A stretch of DNA of 61,978 nt from Helicostylum pulchrum (taxonomy: Eukaryota; Mucoromycota; Mucoromycetes; Mucorales; Mucoraceae). Every line of letters begins with the position of its first letter. The stretch's first letter is position 1. Where the stretch lies: positions 1 to 61,978 of the forward strand of contig JAIXMO010000092.1 of assembly GCA_025677825.1 (NCBI GenBank). Direction: 5' to 3'. The notes beneath the pieces were generated by a model. The model did not search any database. It was not told the DNA's origin and saw only the letters and a list, made by a program, of their open reading frames with translations. Shown one piece after another: positions 1-11,156 of this stretch. The position numbers and the translations under genes were made by a program.

Positions 1-567
1 TACAGTTAGGTATACTTGCACTTTTTTGTTTACTACTAACTAACCTGGAATACTATCGAAAACTATCATAGGATTCGTTTAATTATACATGTAATTACAA
101 AGATCATGGTAATACTCACATGCAGGCCAACCACAATTGCTGTCAAATTTTGTATCCGAAACATAAAGAGGTGCATCACATCCCGCACAATGATAAACGC
201 CTTTTTCATTTGTAATAATAATAATAATAGTACCATATAGATAAGGTCAGCTGGGGGGTTTTATGTGTATATTTAAGAAGCTTTTTTACCTTTTTTATTA
301 AACTTGTTGTATTCACCACTTCCGGGACGTTCCGTTCCTAAAGGTTCATCGTAAGTATCAAGATGTTCTTTTTTTTTTGTTAAATGAAACAATGAGTTTG
401 ACTATACCTTTTTCTCGAAGCACACGAAACTGTTCAGGTGTGAGAACAACCTTCCACTCTTGTTCTGTTTTAGTAGACATTTGCTTAAATAATAAAATAC
501 GTGTAACGGGTTTGTAACGAACAAGTGAAGTTCGTAATAAAGAAAAAGGTTTATAAGCACGAAGCAT
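1..567 (-). CDS. msrB: Peptide-methionine (R)-S-oxide reductase MsrB, partial (runs off the left edge)
   Basis: This gene reduces methionine-R-sulfoxide in oxidised proteins. Four exons are visible: 567-408, 337-290, 200-120 and 62-45, with consistent GT-AG introns. Spliced, they read [18 protein letters not shown], then [12 protein letters not shown], then GVYHCAGC...[11 protein letters not shown], then FDSIPG. This is the MsrB (SelR) core, including the first CxxC zinc pair. The second zinc pair and the catalytic cysteine lie beyond position 1. The protein starts with about 29 basic, hydrophobic residues ([14 protein letters not shown]...), which suggests mitochondrial import. An internal Met (MSTKTEQEW, near 480) would give a cytosolic form. 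The dual localisation is inference. Confidence 0.9.
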
Positions 568-770
568 TTTTTAATAAATGTGGGTGGGGGTGTGAAGGGT
601 GCTTAAATAATAAATAATAATGCATCATTGTACACGTGACTGGAAAAGATATTTACTTGGAAATAAATACGATGAATGGCGAAATATACGGGATTCAACC
701 CAGAATAGCTAAAACGTTTGGATAGGATTTGTTTTACTTATTTATTTATTTATTTATACAAATAGGAATA

Positions 771-791
771 TATACACACACACACACACAT
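771..791. repeat. CA dinucleotide microsatellite
   Basis: An alternating AC run of about 20 nt lies just beyond the stop of the 185-aa gene and follows a TTTA-rich stretch. It is an ordinary microsatellite. Confidence 0.85.
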
Positions 792-803
792 AATAATAAA
801 AGA

Positions 804-1361
804 TCATTGGGAGATCCGTAATGAGCTAGACGCTCCCCAAACAAATTCATCTTCGCGCCTAGATAAATAAGGACGTCTCGGCTTGAGTGTTCTTGTGATT
901 TTAGAAGCACGGATCATGTTCATTTCAGCTGCAATTATTCTGAGATTATCACCATTAGTACGTGATCCCCTGAGATAGGCATGAGACTTTGTCCAAGCAG
1001 GTCTCTTGGGTTGATGTGCTGCAGGCGGGTCCTTCTTCTCTTCTACTGGTGATATCACATACTTGCTTTTATTTAATGGCTGTAAATGACCTACTCCTGT
1101 TGAGCATACTGGTATTTTAGAGTTATTTTGTAAAAGCATTGATAAATCAATAATTTGCTGAGGTAAAATACATGGTTGTGTGTTGGATAATAATAATTGT
1201 GTAGTGGTATATGCAGGTGTAATGGTGGCCATGGTAATCACCTTTTTTGGTTTTTGTGTTGACACCATCGTTACAGTATGTTGCTGATGTTTTTTAAACA
1301 AGCACGATAATAGGTTGAAGGAAGAAATATGTACATTGGTATAAGAAAATAATGGATCCAT
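804..1361 (-). CDS. Hypothetical protein, 185 aa, single exon
   Basis: This is an open frame from an ATG at 1361 to a stop at 804 with no visible intron. The middle is low in complexity and rich in Thr, Ser and Gln. The C-terminal 60 residues are basic and more structured (NLRIIAAEMNMIRASK, then RRPYLSRREDEFVWGASS) and look like the conserved part. No signal peptide or membrane segment is visible. I do not recognise the family. It lies head to tail with the MsrB gene and a CA dinucleotide run separates the two. It is probably a real gene, because such a long frame is unusual in this AT-rich DNA. Confidence 0.6.
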   Translation of the reverse strand: MDPLFSYTNVHISSFNLLSCLFKKHQQHTVTMVSTQKPKKVITMATITPAYTTTQLLLSNTQPCILPQQIIDLSMLLQNNSKIPVCSTGVGHLQPLNKSKYVISPVEEKKDPPAAHQPKRPAWTKSHAYLRGSRTNGDNLRIIAAEMNMIRASKITRTLKPRRPYLSRREDEFVWGASSSLRISQ

Positions 1362-1724
1362 TTTACAAGTGTGTGTGTAATAAGTGCAGCTTAATGTAAT
1401 TAAAAAAGAAAAAAAGGAAAAAGGAAAAAAAAGCTTTATATTTATACTTTACATTCATTTTTTTTTGTTTATTTATTTCCAATGTCAAAAATCATCAGGT
1501 ACGTTTTTTTTTTTAGACTGTTTGGGTTTATTTCTTTTTTGAACAACTTTCCGCACTTTTTATTAGTGGGATTTTAGTCTTAATTTGGTACGCTTGAATT
1601 TTTTTTTTTTTTTTGGTACGACTTTGGCACACTTTATTGTCTTGTAGGTTCTTATAGTAAAAAATAATAAAAGAGGAAGAAAAAAGCAGGTGAGTGAAAT
1701 TCACTACTATAGATCTTTCGTTAC

Positions 1725-1963
1725 CTAGATAAGGTTAGCTTTTACAGTGGGTACAGAAACAGTTAATAATCTATATACAGTACTTATTACCCCTTGTAGG
1801 CTTTGAATAATCTTGGTAATAAAGGTATTGTGCACCATAAATGGTGATTTGATTGCTTGTTTAGTATTATCACCAAGTTGCTGGTATAAATCTTCATCGT
1901 AACTTTGGTTTGAATTTAACTGTATAACATTATTAAATGACGTGATACTTTTCGAGTTAGGCT
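1725..1963 (-). pseudogene. Stop-to-stop coding-like fragment, about 79 codons, no start
   Basis: On the minus strand a frame runs open from a stop near 1965 to a TAG at 1725. It reads SITSFNNVIQLNSNQSYDED, and later VHNTFITKIIQSLQG and LLTVSVPTVKANLI. Amino-acid use is like that of the other unknown proteins in this window. It has no ATG and no clear partner exons, so it could be one exon of a decayed gene or chance. The rest of 1362-2330 holds only A/T runs and no gene I can support. Confidence 0.3.
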
Positions 1964-2329
1964 ACGTTTGATATTCCAACTTTTCCAGAAATTATCATTG
2001 TTAAGTATTGATTTCCAACACCCTTTTTCTTTTATGGTTGAAATCTTTATAATAATAATAATAATATGAAATGAGATTTAGAATTTATGATTAATCAATA
2101 TAAAATAAAAAGTACGGCAGTATTACTTTTTCACGTACCTTTATTAAGTGGCAGTATTACATTCAGACGGAACACATTTGAGCGTTTGTGACTAGAGGTC
2201 TTTTACACGGGGGGTTGCTTTAAGAAGAACAGTATCATTTTGTACCAACACAAAGGGAAAAAAAAAGTACATAAAAGAAAGAAAAAGTGATTTGTTTTTT
2301 TAAAAAAAGGATAGAATATTTAAACGTAC

Positions 2330-2425
2330 ATGTCTACAACTACAACTTATTTTAACAAACCAAAAATGTCTCATATGTCACACTTTTTTTTTGCCTGAAC
2401 GCGTACCAAGAACTCTCTTTTAAGC
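2330..2425. repeat. Dispersed degenerate repeat, partial copy
   Basis: This stretch holds the pair of landmarks seen elsewhere in the window: TCATATGTCACACTTTTTT followed by a GAACGCGTACCAAGAACTCTC-type block about 25 bp later. It matches copies near 5.43, 7.76, 16.38 and 21.28 kb. It is probably a remnant of a non-coding mobile element and lies just upstream of the decayed ASH gene. Confidence 0.4.
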
Positions 2426-2432
2426 GCAGAAA

Positions 2433-4980
2433 TTGCTAGTTACAAATACTGCAGCTTGGACCACTTTCACTGCACCACCACAAGACCTTTCTCAATTTGA
2501 TCAACTGTTCAATTACGTCAATCATACAGATCATTTACAATTACAACCCAATCAAAAGCTTATATTTATTATTGCTTTTTTACCAATTATTTTGGATCTC
2601 TCCACCACCGCAGCTGCTAATATAGATAGCTCTGTTTTCCTTACCTGCAATGACTATACTTTAGGCTTGGATTTTTCGTGCAGCTGTGTGTCAGTCAATT
2701 CTTGCTTTCGATGAATTAGGTACTGGTCTAATGTTTGAAGATAGTTTAGTGGGCGGAACTTATATTAAAAATATCATATAGACCTCCACTTGAGATGCTC
2801 CATCCAGTGTTTGTGCGGGCCAATTTATACGGCGCCATTTTATTATAAACTTGCAGTACCCAACAAGTCAGCTAAACCAAAGGAGCTCAAATTAATTCAA
2901 TGTAAAGCACGAATATGCACCTCGTTTGTTCGAGTCATACCTCAAGTCATTGACTTTGGAGACACCAATGTTGGAACACAAGAGTCATTTCAAATACAAA
3001 TCTTAAACCAGTCAGACATATGTGCTCACGTGGAACTTGTATTTGAATTCAGGATATTGAATTGCACACAAGCTGAACTATTAAATCAACCTAAAAGTAC
3101 CGTTGGAAATCTACCCACGCAAAGTAAATATGATGTATCGTAGACAGATTAAACTCCACAATTATCTAAACCCTGATAACGGTCAAATTATAAAAGTCTC
3201 AAGTACCAATATAGACAAATATAGAGTTACCTTTCATTCCTTATTTTATCGTATTCTAACCCCCTCAGGTGCCAACTTTCTTGAATTTGGTCCTATTCGA
3301 ACATGTACCTTGGTCAGCATCAGAGATGCTTCACTATTATTTGGCATAGCCACTTATTCACAACAAGAAATTGTGATATATACAAAGAATAAAAACAAGT
3401 CATCAGCTTTATTATCAACTGAGACAGAGCTTAAAAAACACGGAATCACACCATTCGTAACAGGTATGTTGGTTTGCTGTTATATGGCATATTTTATTTA
3501 TTCATGCTATGCATAAAATATTTAGATGCATTATTATATAAAAAGTGTCGTACACGTTTGACAAATGTTCAGTATAACTCGACAGCATATTTAGATTTTG
3601 CAACTGTACCACACGAAACATTTTCTCCCTTTAAACATAAAAGAAATATGGTAAGTCGCATGACATTCACATCAAAGGCCCCCCTCAACAACAACAAGAA
3701 CCAATCCGAGACCTATAACCTAAAAAAAAAACTCAATAATAGTTTGAAAATAGTGGCCGATGGCTCTATACTTAAAACTACCACAAAGGAAATAATACCT
3801 ACATCAAATCACAAGTCTCGGACATTTATAGCGCAGCATAAACGTTACAAAAAGAAGAAACAACAATCTCGCGTGGGAATTACTTACAGGAACCACAACA
3901 ACTCACTTAAAAAGGTGAGAGAAAAAACAATGGGTTGGCCAGACATAGCGGGAAAGTTTCGCGTTCCGTTAGATGATTTAATTTCTATTATTGAACATGG
4001 TTCATTGTCTAGAACCTCATTATTTGCTAGACAATCATTGGAGGAACAATTTGTAAGGTATCAATTAGCTCGGAGAACTAAACTTGCTCGTTTAATTGAA
4101 AAAAAAAAGTGAATTATTTCTACTTCTCTACTATAATTAAATCCAAAAGAAGAAGAAGAAATCACTATTGTATATACACTTACTACAACCAACAATTTGG
4201 ATTACGGGCAAAGACCACGATACTATAAAATTTTATTCCAGTTTTACGTAAAGAAATAGTTCGAGCTCAGGCGGTATGCAAGTCTCACATGGAATTAGGT
4301 CAAAGACACATAAACTTTGGAACTGTTGATAGAGGAGACCTGCACCACAAAACAATTGTATTACATAACAAACCTGAGACACCATTACTTTATACAATAT
4401 AAAAAATCTGGATCAATTGCGTAAATAATCGTAGTAAAGAAACCGTCGTTCTGACAAATACCAACAAGCAGTCTAGAATGTTTGAAATTGGCGTGGAATT
4501 TGACCATGTGCAACCACAACAGCAACCATATAAAGTAGAATTTTTTTATTGATCATGGTTATCAACAACATGAAAAAATGTTTTTATCCACGGAAAAAGA
4601 AGAGGAAATAGAAAATTTAGAACAAAAGGTTAAAAAATTGCTCAACGTAAAAACCAGCCCAAAAAGATCAAAACGTACCTGAAGCGATTATCCAAACTGA
4701 AGAAACAACAAAACCTGAGCCAATTGTCTTCCGAAAGAACCCAAGAAAAAATCTATAATAGATCAGGATAGTACTCTATTCCACCTTAATTCCAATGCGT
4801 CTAAAAGTATTTCTGTTTGTTTCAACCCAATCCTTACAAAAAACAAATAATGAGGGACAAATATTACCACAAACAAACTCTTTTGGTCGCATTTTCATTC
4901 ATGAACACAAAAACACTGATACTTGAAAAATTATTTCTTTTTCTGTGAATCCATGTAAAGATCACGAAACATGCTTGACT
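2433..4980 (+). pseudogene. Decayed ASH (ASPM/SPD-2/Hydin)-domain protein gene
   Basis: Short frames on the plus strand, broken by stops and frame changes, together read like one large protein. Two blocks have the beta-sandwich pattern of ASH/MSP domains: VIDFGDTNVGTQESF near 2950-3010, and RHINFGTVDRGDLHHKTIVL near 4300-4360. A later frame gives KETVVLTNTNKQSRMFEIGV near 4430-4500. A basic, Lys/Arg-rich stretch of about 210 aa (3474-4112) ends in the helix-like QSLEEQFVRYQLARRTKLAR. Stops fall inside the domains (for example after TPLLYTI near 4400), and no set of GT-AG introns removes all of them. In other eukaryotes ASH proteins act at centrosomes, cilia or spindle poles. Here I infer an inactivated gene; multiple small introns remain an alternative for some of the breaks. 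Confidence 0.55.
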
Positions 4981-5251
4981 TGATTGAGAATAGTCTCATT
5001 TTTTTTTACCGTTCTATTTACAAAATAAACTTTTTTTTTTTTCGTTTCATCAAATCAGCTATCTGATAGATAACTTACTGCTTCCCTCTCACTTCTGTTT
5101 TGAGAAACTTATGGCTCAAGCCCTGATTATCGATGCTTATTGTACCCAAATAGGCATATGTTTATATAGTTGGAAAAAATTAAACGTCACTCACCAAGAT
5201 TTCCTAATTTTCAGCCATTTGCAAAAAAAAAAAGTAGTATTGTATAATTTA

Positions 5252-5490
5252 TGATAAAATAGACTTTTTTATCATGATGTCCTTTTTTTAGCAACTTTTT
5301 TTCTCCCTCTTCCCTTTTTTTTCTTTTAAAAATGAATTTATATACAAGATTTTTCCTTTGGTATGCTGGTGCAAACGGATACGGCTCGCTTAAAACTGGA
5401 ATAACCACAGCAAACAAAAAGGTAAATGCACCACACTTTTTTAATCAACCGTGTAAATTGACCGTGTATCAAGATTTCCCCAAAGTTGAC
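5252..5490. repeat. Dispersed degenerate repeat copy
   Basis: The copy begins with TGATAAAATA (5252-5261) and ends with CACACTTTTTTAATC followed by a GACCGTGTATCAAGATTTCC block near 5458-5480. The same landmarks occur in the same order at 7.6, 16.3 and 21.2 kb. Weak ATG frames run across it on the minus strand and I treat them as chance. Confidence 0.4.
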
Positions 5491-5588
5491 TTGTCTATTT
5501 AGCAGAATAAGGTCTCGTTTGCTATCGGAAACAACCAGACAAATCACTCCACGATCTAAAAAAAAAAAAAAAAACTTCTTATCTCTTT

Positions 5589-7275
5589 ATGTCTTGTTCA
5601 CAAAAGCTTAAAAATTATAAGTTCTTTTTAAACTCTGGACTAGCGCTAAGGGGATTCTTTTCTGATCATTGCGTTGAGGATTGGAGTTTTGAAAAATACT
5701 GCCAATATAGCCAAAAAGCTAATTCCGCCGACCAGAAAACATTATTGACGTGGTTCAAGGACGATTTAAGTTGGTTATCTACGCAAGAGCTTCCCAGGGG
5801 CCTAAAGTCCTTTATTATAACACTCAAAGTAGGTATAGGGTTGAAATAAATAAAAGACACTAGATTGATTTAACTTGGATAAATTAGGCAGCAGAATAAT
5901 ATAACAGATAATAATACTTGCTCATCCACGTCAAATAGAAGAAGGATTTTTCGTAAGCGGTTTTTAAAGGAAATTTATTAAGTTTCGCTGGTGCTAAATT
6001 TATGTTTAGGAAAACATGTTACGCAGAAGAAGTTTCGGCGTAAGTAGCATTTTAAATTATGTTTACAAATTCGCAGCTGCTAAATATAGTTACCAATAAT
6101 GTAGTCAAATTTCGGATAGTAATGCTCAGAGAGAGACTACTGTTGAGCAAGACGCCATAGATACAGGAATTGTAGAAAATGTTTATTCCGAACCAAATAA
6201 GCAGAGTAAAAGGTTCGTTTGATATATATATATAACGGTATTCTCCCCAATTTAATAATCCTTTTTTTATTTTATTTTATTTTATTTTTAATTAGAAAAG
6301 TGATAAACATAAACGACGCATTGGACGAGTTGGAAGATCAGATAATAGAGTATGAGAGACAACCCATACATTCAGAAGAAAAATTGGATATGAAGAAGGA
6401 GATTTTAGGAGTAAAGAAAGATATCTTGGACAAGTGTAGAAAGGAGACACAATAAATATCGAACTGGATATATCTCCACTATTGTAAATCTGGGGGGTTT
6501 TTTTTTGAAAACTCGTCAAAATGTGCTTACGCTATATCTCTATAGATCTTTATCGAACATTATTGTTGTAACAAGGATGGAACAGCAACTTAACTCAAGA
6601 ACAAGCCATATCAACACTGAAGCAAATAAAGTCAGGCATAATTTTTTCCGGGACAATATCTCAGACATTAAGTTTAATGATGATGCGCACAAATCATTAA
6701 AAATTATTCTTGATGTAATTAGGATGTACGTACCTCTGAATTATAATATATTAGTATAACATCTATTTTCAGAAATACCTGCCAGAAGAGTTTGACGTGA
6801 GTAACGCTCAGTGGGAAGAAATCGATCTGGATTGCAGAATAGATCTGCTGCAACTAGCAAAAAAAGCGACCATTTATGATCGAGTAGCTATTGAAGCTAT
6901 TAGTAATTTGTAAGATTAATATGTTATACTTCCTTTATAATAGTAGCTAGAACGGATATTTTCAATCTAGCCTCACCTACTCCAGTAACCATGATATAAA
7001 ACTTTCGAGCGAAAGCCATCTTGAGAGTAGCTTTATCCACCCAATAATACATCCAATCTTTAAATCATCTACCTCTGTTCCTCACAGGTATGTTAACGCT
7101 TTTTTTATACAAATCCTCTAGATTAAAAGCATTGACGTTTGTTTTTGGATAGCTCAAATAAATCAATCACAAAACAAAAAGAATCAGATCCAAGAAGAAG
7201 ACCCGATTATGTATCTGATTGTCGTTACAGCGGAGAATTTGATTTTACTTTAATGTTTGGAGAGCTAAAAGTTTC
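5589..7275 (+). pseudogene. Lineage-specific multi-exon gene, copy 1, truncated; PD-(D/E)xK-like 3' exon
   Basis: Exon 1 (5589 onward) reads MSCSQKLKNYKFFLNSGLAL...DHCVEDWSFEKY. Downstream exons encode an acidic coiled-coil-like stretch (NDALDELEDQIIEYERQP, near 6310-6450), then SLSNIIVVTRMEQQ (6550 onward), then KYLPEEFDVSNAQWEEIDLD (6775 onward), and finally RRPDYVSD...FDFTLMFGELK (7196-7270). The exon order, and even the intron sequences, match the copy at 38330-40445. Homology stops just after GELK near 7275, where unrelated DNA begins. The exon around 6020 is also shorter than in the other copy. The PD...GELK spacing fits the PD-(D/E)xK nuclease fold; this is inference from a short motif. 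It is a truncated paralog, probably not functional. Confidence 0.55.
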
Positions 7276-7429
7276 AATTTGGTATGTTACCTCAAGTACA
7301 GTTGCTCGTCAGCATCCACGCTCTTTTGCTTGTCATTTGTCGAGAATTTTAAGAGTGTAACGGTCAAGTGGAGCGTGATTACCAGTTTCCCCCCAGTAAG
7401 GTAACAAACCGACCTCTTTCTTTTTCTTA

Positions 7430-7810
7430 AATAAAATGTGAAATCCTTAGTACACGTTCTATTTACACGTTCAACAAAAAAAAAAAAGTTAAAGATCACT
7501 TTTCGCGTATGTACCTTTACGAATACCAGTCTCTCCAAGAAGGGCCCGTATAATTTAGAAAATAATAAATCAAGAAGAAGAAGAAGAAGAAAAAGATACT
7601 TAAAAATAAATAAGTGATAAAATAGTAGAGCCCACTTTACTCATGTGATATATTTACTCATTATTATCCACTATTTGTTTCATATACTCGCACTTATTGG
7701 TTAATCATTTTTGTATACGTAGTAGATACTTGTTGCATGAAAGAAAAAATATGTTACACTTTTTTTTTTCCTGTGCATGTAAATAAAGCGTGTACCAAGA
7801 ATTCCCCAAA
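7430..7810. repeat. Dispersed degenerate repeat copies on both strands
   Basis: An inverted block (ACGTTCTATTTACACGTTCA near 7452-7474) is followed by TGATAAAATA at 7615-7624, then CACTTTACTCATGTGATATA, and at 7757-7805 by a TTACACTTTTTTTTT run and CGTGTACCAAGAATTCCCC. These are the landmarks of the dispersed family. The region lies between the truncated paralog and the aminopeptidase gene and holds no supportable gene. A GAA/AAG-rich run lies near 7570-7595. Confidence 0.4.
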
Positions 7811-7995
7811 AAAAAGCCTTTCGTACACTCACTATGTGAAGACCTTGTATCATTTAATTTACAAGGTACACCATGGCGCCAATTCACTTTTATGACCCCG
7901 AAATAAACCTAATTTAGAAATAAGTTTCGCTTTTGTTAAGAGGATTTTTTTTTAAGCCGCCCTCGAAAAAACACCCCAAACTATAAACGTTTAAC

Positions 7996-10345
7996 ATGTT
8001 TCGTGTTTCTTCGTTTATTCTATTCTTTTTTCCTTCCACATTTCTATACCTATACCAAATGTGTATCCCGGCTTCTACTATTGATTTAAGCACGCAAGCT
8101 AATATCGACCAAGTCAAGACAACTCATCTTCACTTGAACTGGAATGTTGATTTCGAAGCTCAAAACTTGAATGGTAACGTTGTATTAGACTTGGTGACTC
8201 TAGTTGATAACGTCAACAAGGTTGTTTTGGATACTAGTTACTTGGATATCAAGTCTATTTCTTTAGGTCAAGACAAGTTGAAGGTGCATATATATACATA
8301 TATTTTAGGTACCTCGTTTCTTTATATATTAACGTTTATACATATTCTAGTATCAACTGGCCGATCGATATGCTAGTTTAGGTTCTGCTTTAACTATTGA
8401 AGTACCTACTGTTGAAAAATCAGGTACTAAATTTCAATTAACCATTGATTATGCTACTACAGAAAAATGTACTGCTGTTCAATTCTTGACACCCGAGTAA
8501 GTGCAAACGCGTTTTTTTTTTATGGGGAAAAAACTACATTATTTATGCTGTATGTTATAGACAAACTCTTGGTGGTAAACAACCTTATTTATTCTCTCAA
8601 AGTGAACCTGTAAGACCATAAAAAAAAAAGATAATTACTTTCCACTAACAGAAAAAAATATATAGATCCATGGTCGCGCTATGATTCCCTGCCAAGATTC
8701 GCCTAGTGTCAAAGTGACTTACTCTGCTTCTGTAAAATCCACTCTTCCAGTTGTTATGTCTGCTCTTCAAACTGGTATCGATGATGAAAAGAACGGACGC
8801 AAGACGTATCATTTCAGTCAAAAGATCACCATTCCTTCTTACTTGATTGCTATTGCTGTTGGTAACTTGGTAGGACGTGAAATTGGTCCTCGTTCCACTG
8901 TTTGGTGTGAACCTGAAATGATCGAGCAAGCTGCGTGGGAATTTGCTGTAAGTGACTTTTTTACATGACTAGAAATTAATATCATAATGCTAATTTTCTT
9001 ATAAACATAGGACACTGAATCATTTGTTGCTACTGGTGAAGATTTATTAACACCTTATGAGTGGGGTCGTTATGATTTATTAGTACTTCCTCCTTCTTTC
9101 CCTTACGGTGGTATGGAGGTAAAGAGAGGCAATCAATTTTTTTTTAAAAAAAATATATAATTAACGTATGTTACAAAATAGAACCCATGCCTTACTTTTG
9201 TCACCCCTACTTTGTTAGCTGGTGATAGAAGCGCTGTCAATGTTATTGCTCATGAAATATCTCATAGTTGGATGGGTAATTTAGTCACTACCAATGCTTG
9301 GGTAAGTGTTTATTTTGATTAATATGTATTTTTTCTAACTGTTTGTTTCTTTACTAGAAACATTACTGGTTGAATGAAGGATGGACTGTATTTATCGAGC
9401 GTAAGATTCTCGGTCGTCTTCAAGGAGAAGCTACTAGACAATTTGAAGCATTGAGCGGTAAGAAACATTTTGTAAAAAGTAAAAAGAAACATAGCTAATA
9501 AAAAAAGTACGTGTGTAGGTCTCAAATCTTTACAAGAAAGTGTTGACTTATTCGGTGCAGATTCATTAAAGACAGTTTTAAATCCTGACCTTCGTGGTGG
9601 AGCAGATCCTGATGATTTTTTTTCCAAGGTACCATACGAAAAGGGGTTCAACTTTTTATACCATATTGAAAAGGTTGTTGGAGGACCCACTATCTTTGAG
9701 CCATATATGAAGGCCTATGTTCAAAGATTTGCATCTACTTCGATCTCTACTGAAGATTGGAAGGATTTCTTATTTGAATACATGGAAAAGACACATGGTC
9801 AATCCATGGTTGATAAATTAAACACTATTGATTTTGATACCTGGATCAATAAGCCTGGTATGCCTCCTGTCGATCCTAACTTTGACACCACACTTGCAGA
9901 TGCCTGTTACGATCTTGCTGAGCGTTGGGATCAAGCACGCGATCAAGACTTGTCTTCATTCTCTAAAGACGATATTGCCAACTTTTCTGCTGGACAAAAA
10001 ATTGTATTCTTGGAGCGTTTAACTGATTGTGAACCTTTACCGCATACTTTGATTACCAAGATGGATGAAGTTTATGAATTTACTGTTAATCATAACGCAG
10101 ACTTGAGACTTCGTTGGCAACAAATTTGTTTAATGGCTAGTTATGAACCTATTTACCCTGAGGTAGTCAAGTTTATTACTGAACAAGGTCGTATGAAGTT
10201 TGTGCGTCCTCTTTATCGTCTTTTGCATCAAGCCAAGAATGGAGCTCAATTAGCTGTTGATACATACTTGGAACACAAGTCATTCTATCATCCTATTGCT
10301 GCTCAGTTAATCGAAAAAGATATTGGCTTGGTTAAATCCTTGTAA
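7996..10345 (+). CDS. LAP2: Leukotriene A4 hydrolase-type M1 aminopeptidase / epoxide hydrolase
   Basis: This is a zinc aminopeptidase of the M1 family, LTA4H subgroup, expected in the cytosol and nucleus. Eight exons (7996-8283, 8351-8496, 8561-8609, 8666-8947, 9011-9118, 9182-9301, 9358-9457, 9519-10345) give 639 aa, close to the family's usual size. The substrate-binding motif GGMEN spans the exon 5/6 junction. The zinc site is HEISHSW with its partner Glu in WLNEGWT. The C-terminal armadillo-like helical domain characteristic of LTA4H is present. The first ATG adds about 21 hydrophobic residues ([12 protein letters not shown]). The in-frame ATG at 8059 ([10 protein letters not shown]) would give the ordinary cytosolic N-terminus and may be the main start. 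The gene converges with the P2 gene, 150 bp from its stop. Confidence 0.93.
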
Positions 10346-10495
10346 AAAGAAAAAAAAAATTAAATAAAAAAAATTTATAATGTTTTATAAAAAAAAAAAG
10401 GCTTATTTGTAATTATTTTTTTATTGAAAGAAGACGCACACAAAGGATATTTTTTTTTGTTTGTGATTGAATGATCAAGAAGACGAATTGATTGT

Positions 10496-10952
10496 TTAAT
10501 CGAAAAGACCGAAACCCATATCCTATTAAATATTAAATATTAGCAAACCAAATAACCCAAAAAAATATCTATTATATACTTACATCATCAGATTCTTCCT
10601 TCTCTTCTTCCTTCTCCTCAGCAGCGGGAGCATCGGAAGTAGCAGCAGCACCAGAAGAGGCAGCGGCGGCACCACCAGTGGGGACAGAAGACATCTTTTC
10701 CAAACCTTCAGTGACGAGCTAATACAAAAAAAAACACGTAAGATTAATTTTTAATGAACAATACAATACTATAATTATTATATAAATATTTACCTCGTCA
10801 GTGTTCTTACCCTTAAGGGCAGCGATCAAAGAGGTTAAACGTTCCTCCTCAGCTTCGACACCAACGGTGGCCATGATGGCCTTGACATCAGCAGCGGTAG
10901 GTTGGGTCTTACCACCGGCAACAAGAAGAAGATAGGCTGCGAGATACTTCAT
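10496..10952 (-). CDS. RPP2: 60S acidic ribosomal protein P2
   Basis: P2 is a stalk protein of the large ribosomal subunit that recruits translation GTPases. Three exons (10952-10794, 10718-10584, 10522-10496) give 106 aa, the usual P2 size. The N-terminal dimerisation domain starts MKYLAAYLLLVAGG. An Ala/Gly-rich hinge follows, then an acidic tail ending EESDDDMGFGLFD. The last exon is only 27 nt and encodes just the invariant end of the stalk tail (DMGFGLFD plus stop). Each splice junction keeps the frame. The gene converges with the aminopeptidase gene. Confidence 0.95.
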
Positions 10953-11156
10953 GATCAATAATTTACAATGAATGAAAGAGAAGGAAAACAAAAAAGTAAA
11001 CTTGCTAGCTAACAAAAAAAAATAAAAGGCAAAAAAATTTTTAGTGACTTGTTATTTATTTTAAAAGGCAGGGTCCAAGAAGTATATGAAGTGGTGTACA
11101 AGCTTTTTTTATTTTGGGTATATGTATTTCTTACAAAAAATGTTTCCTTTTTCAAC

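Noticed and set aside
9319..9690. 123-aa frame on the minus strand inside the aminopeptidase gene
   Set aside because: It is antisense to exons with clear M1 motifs and has no plausible domain.
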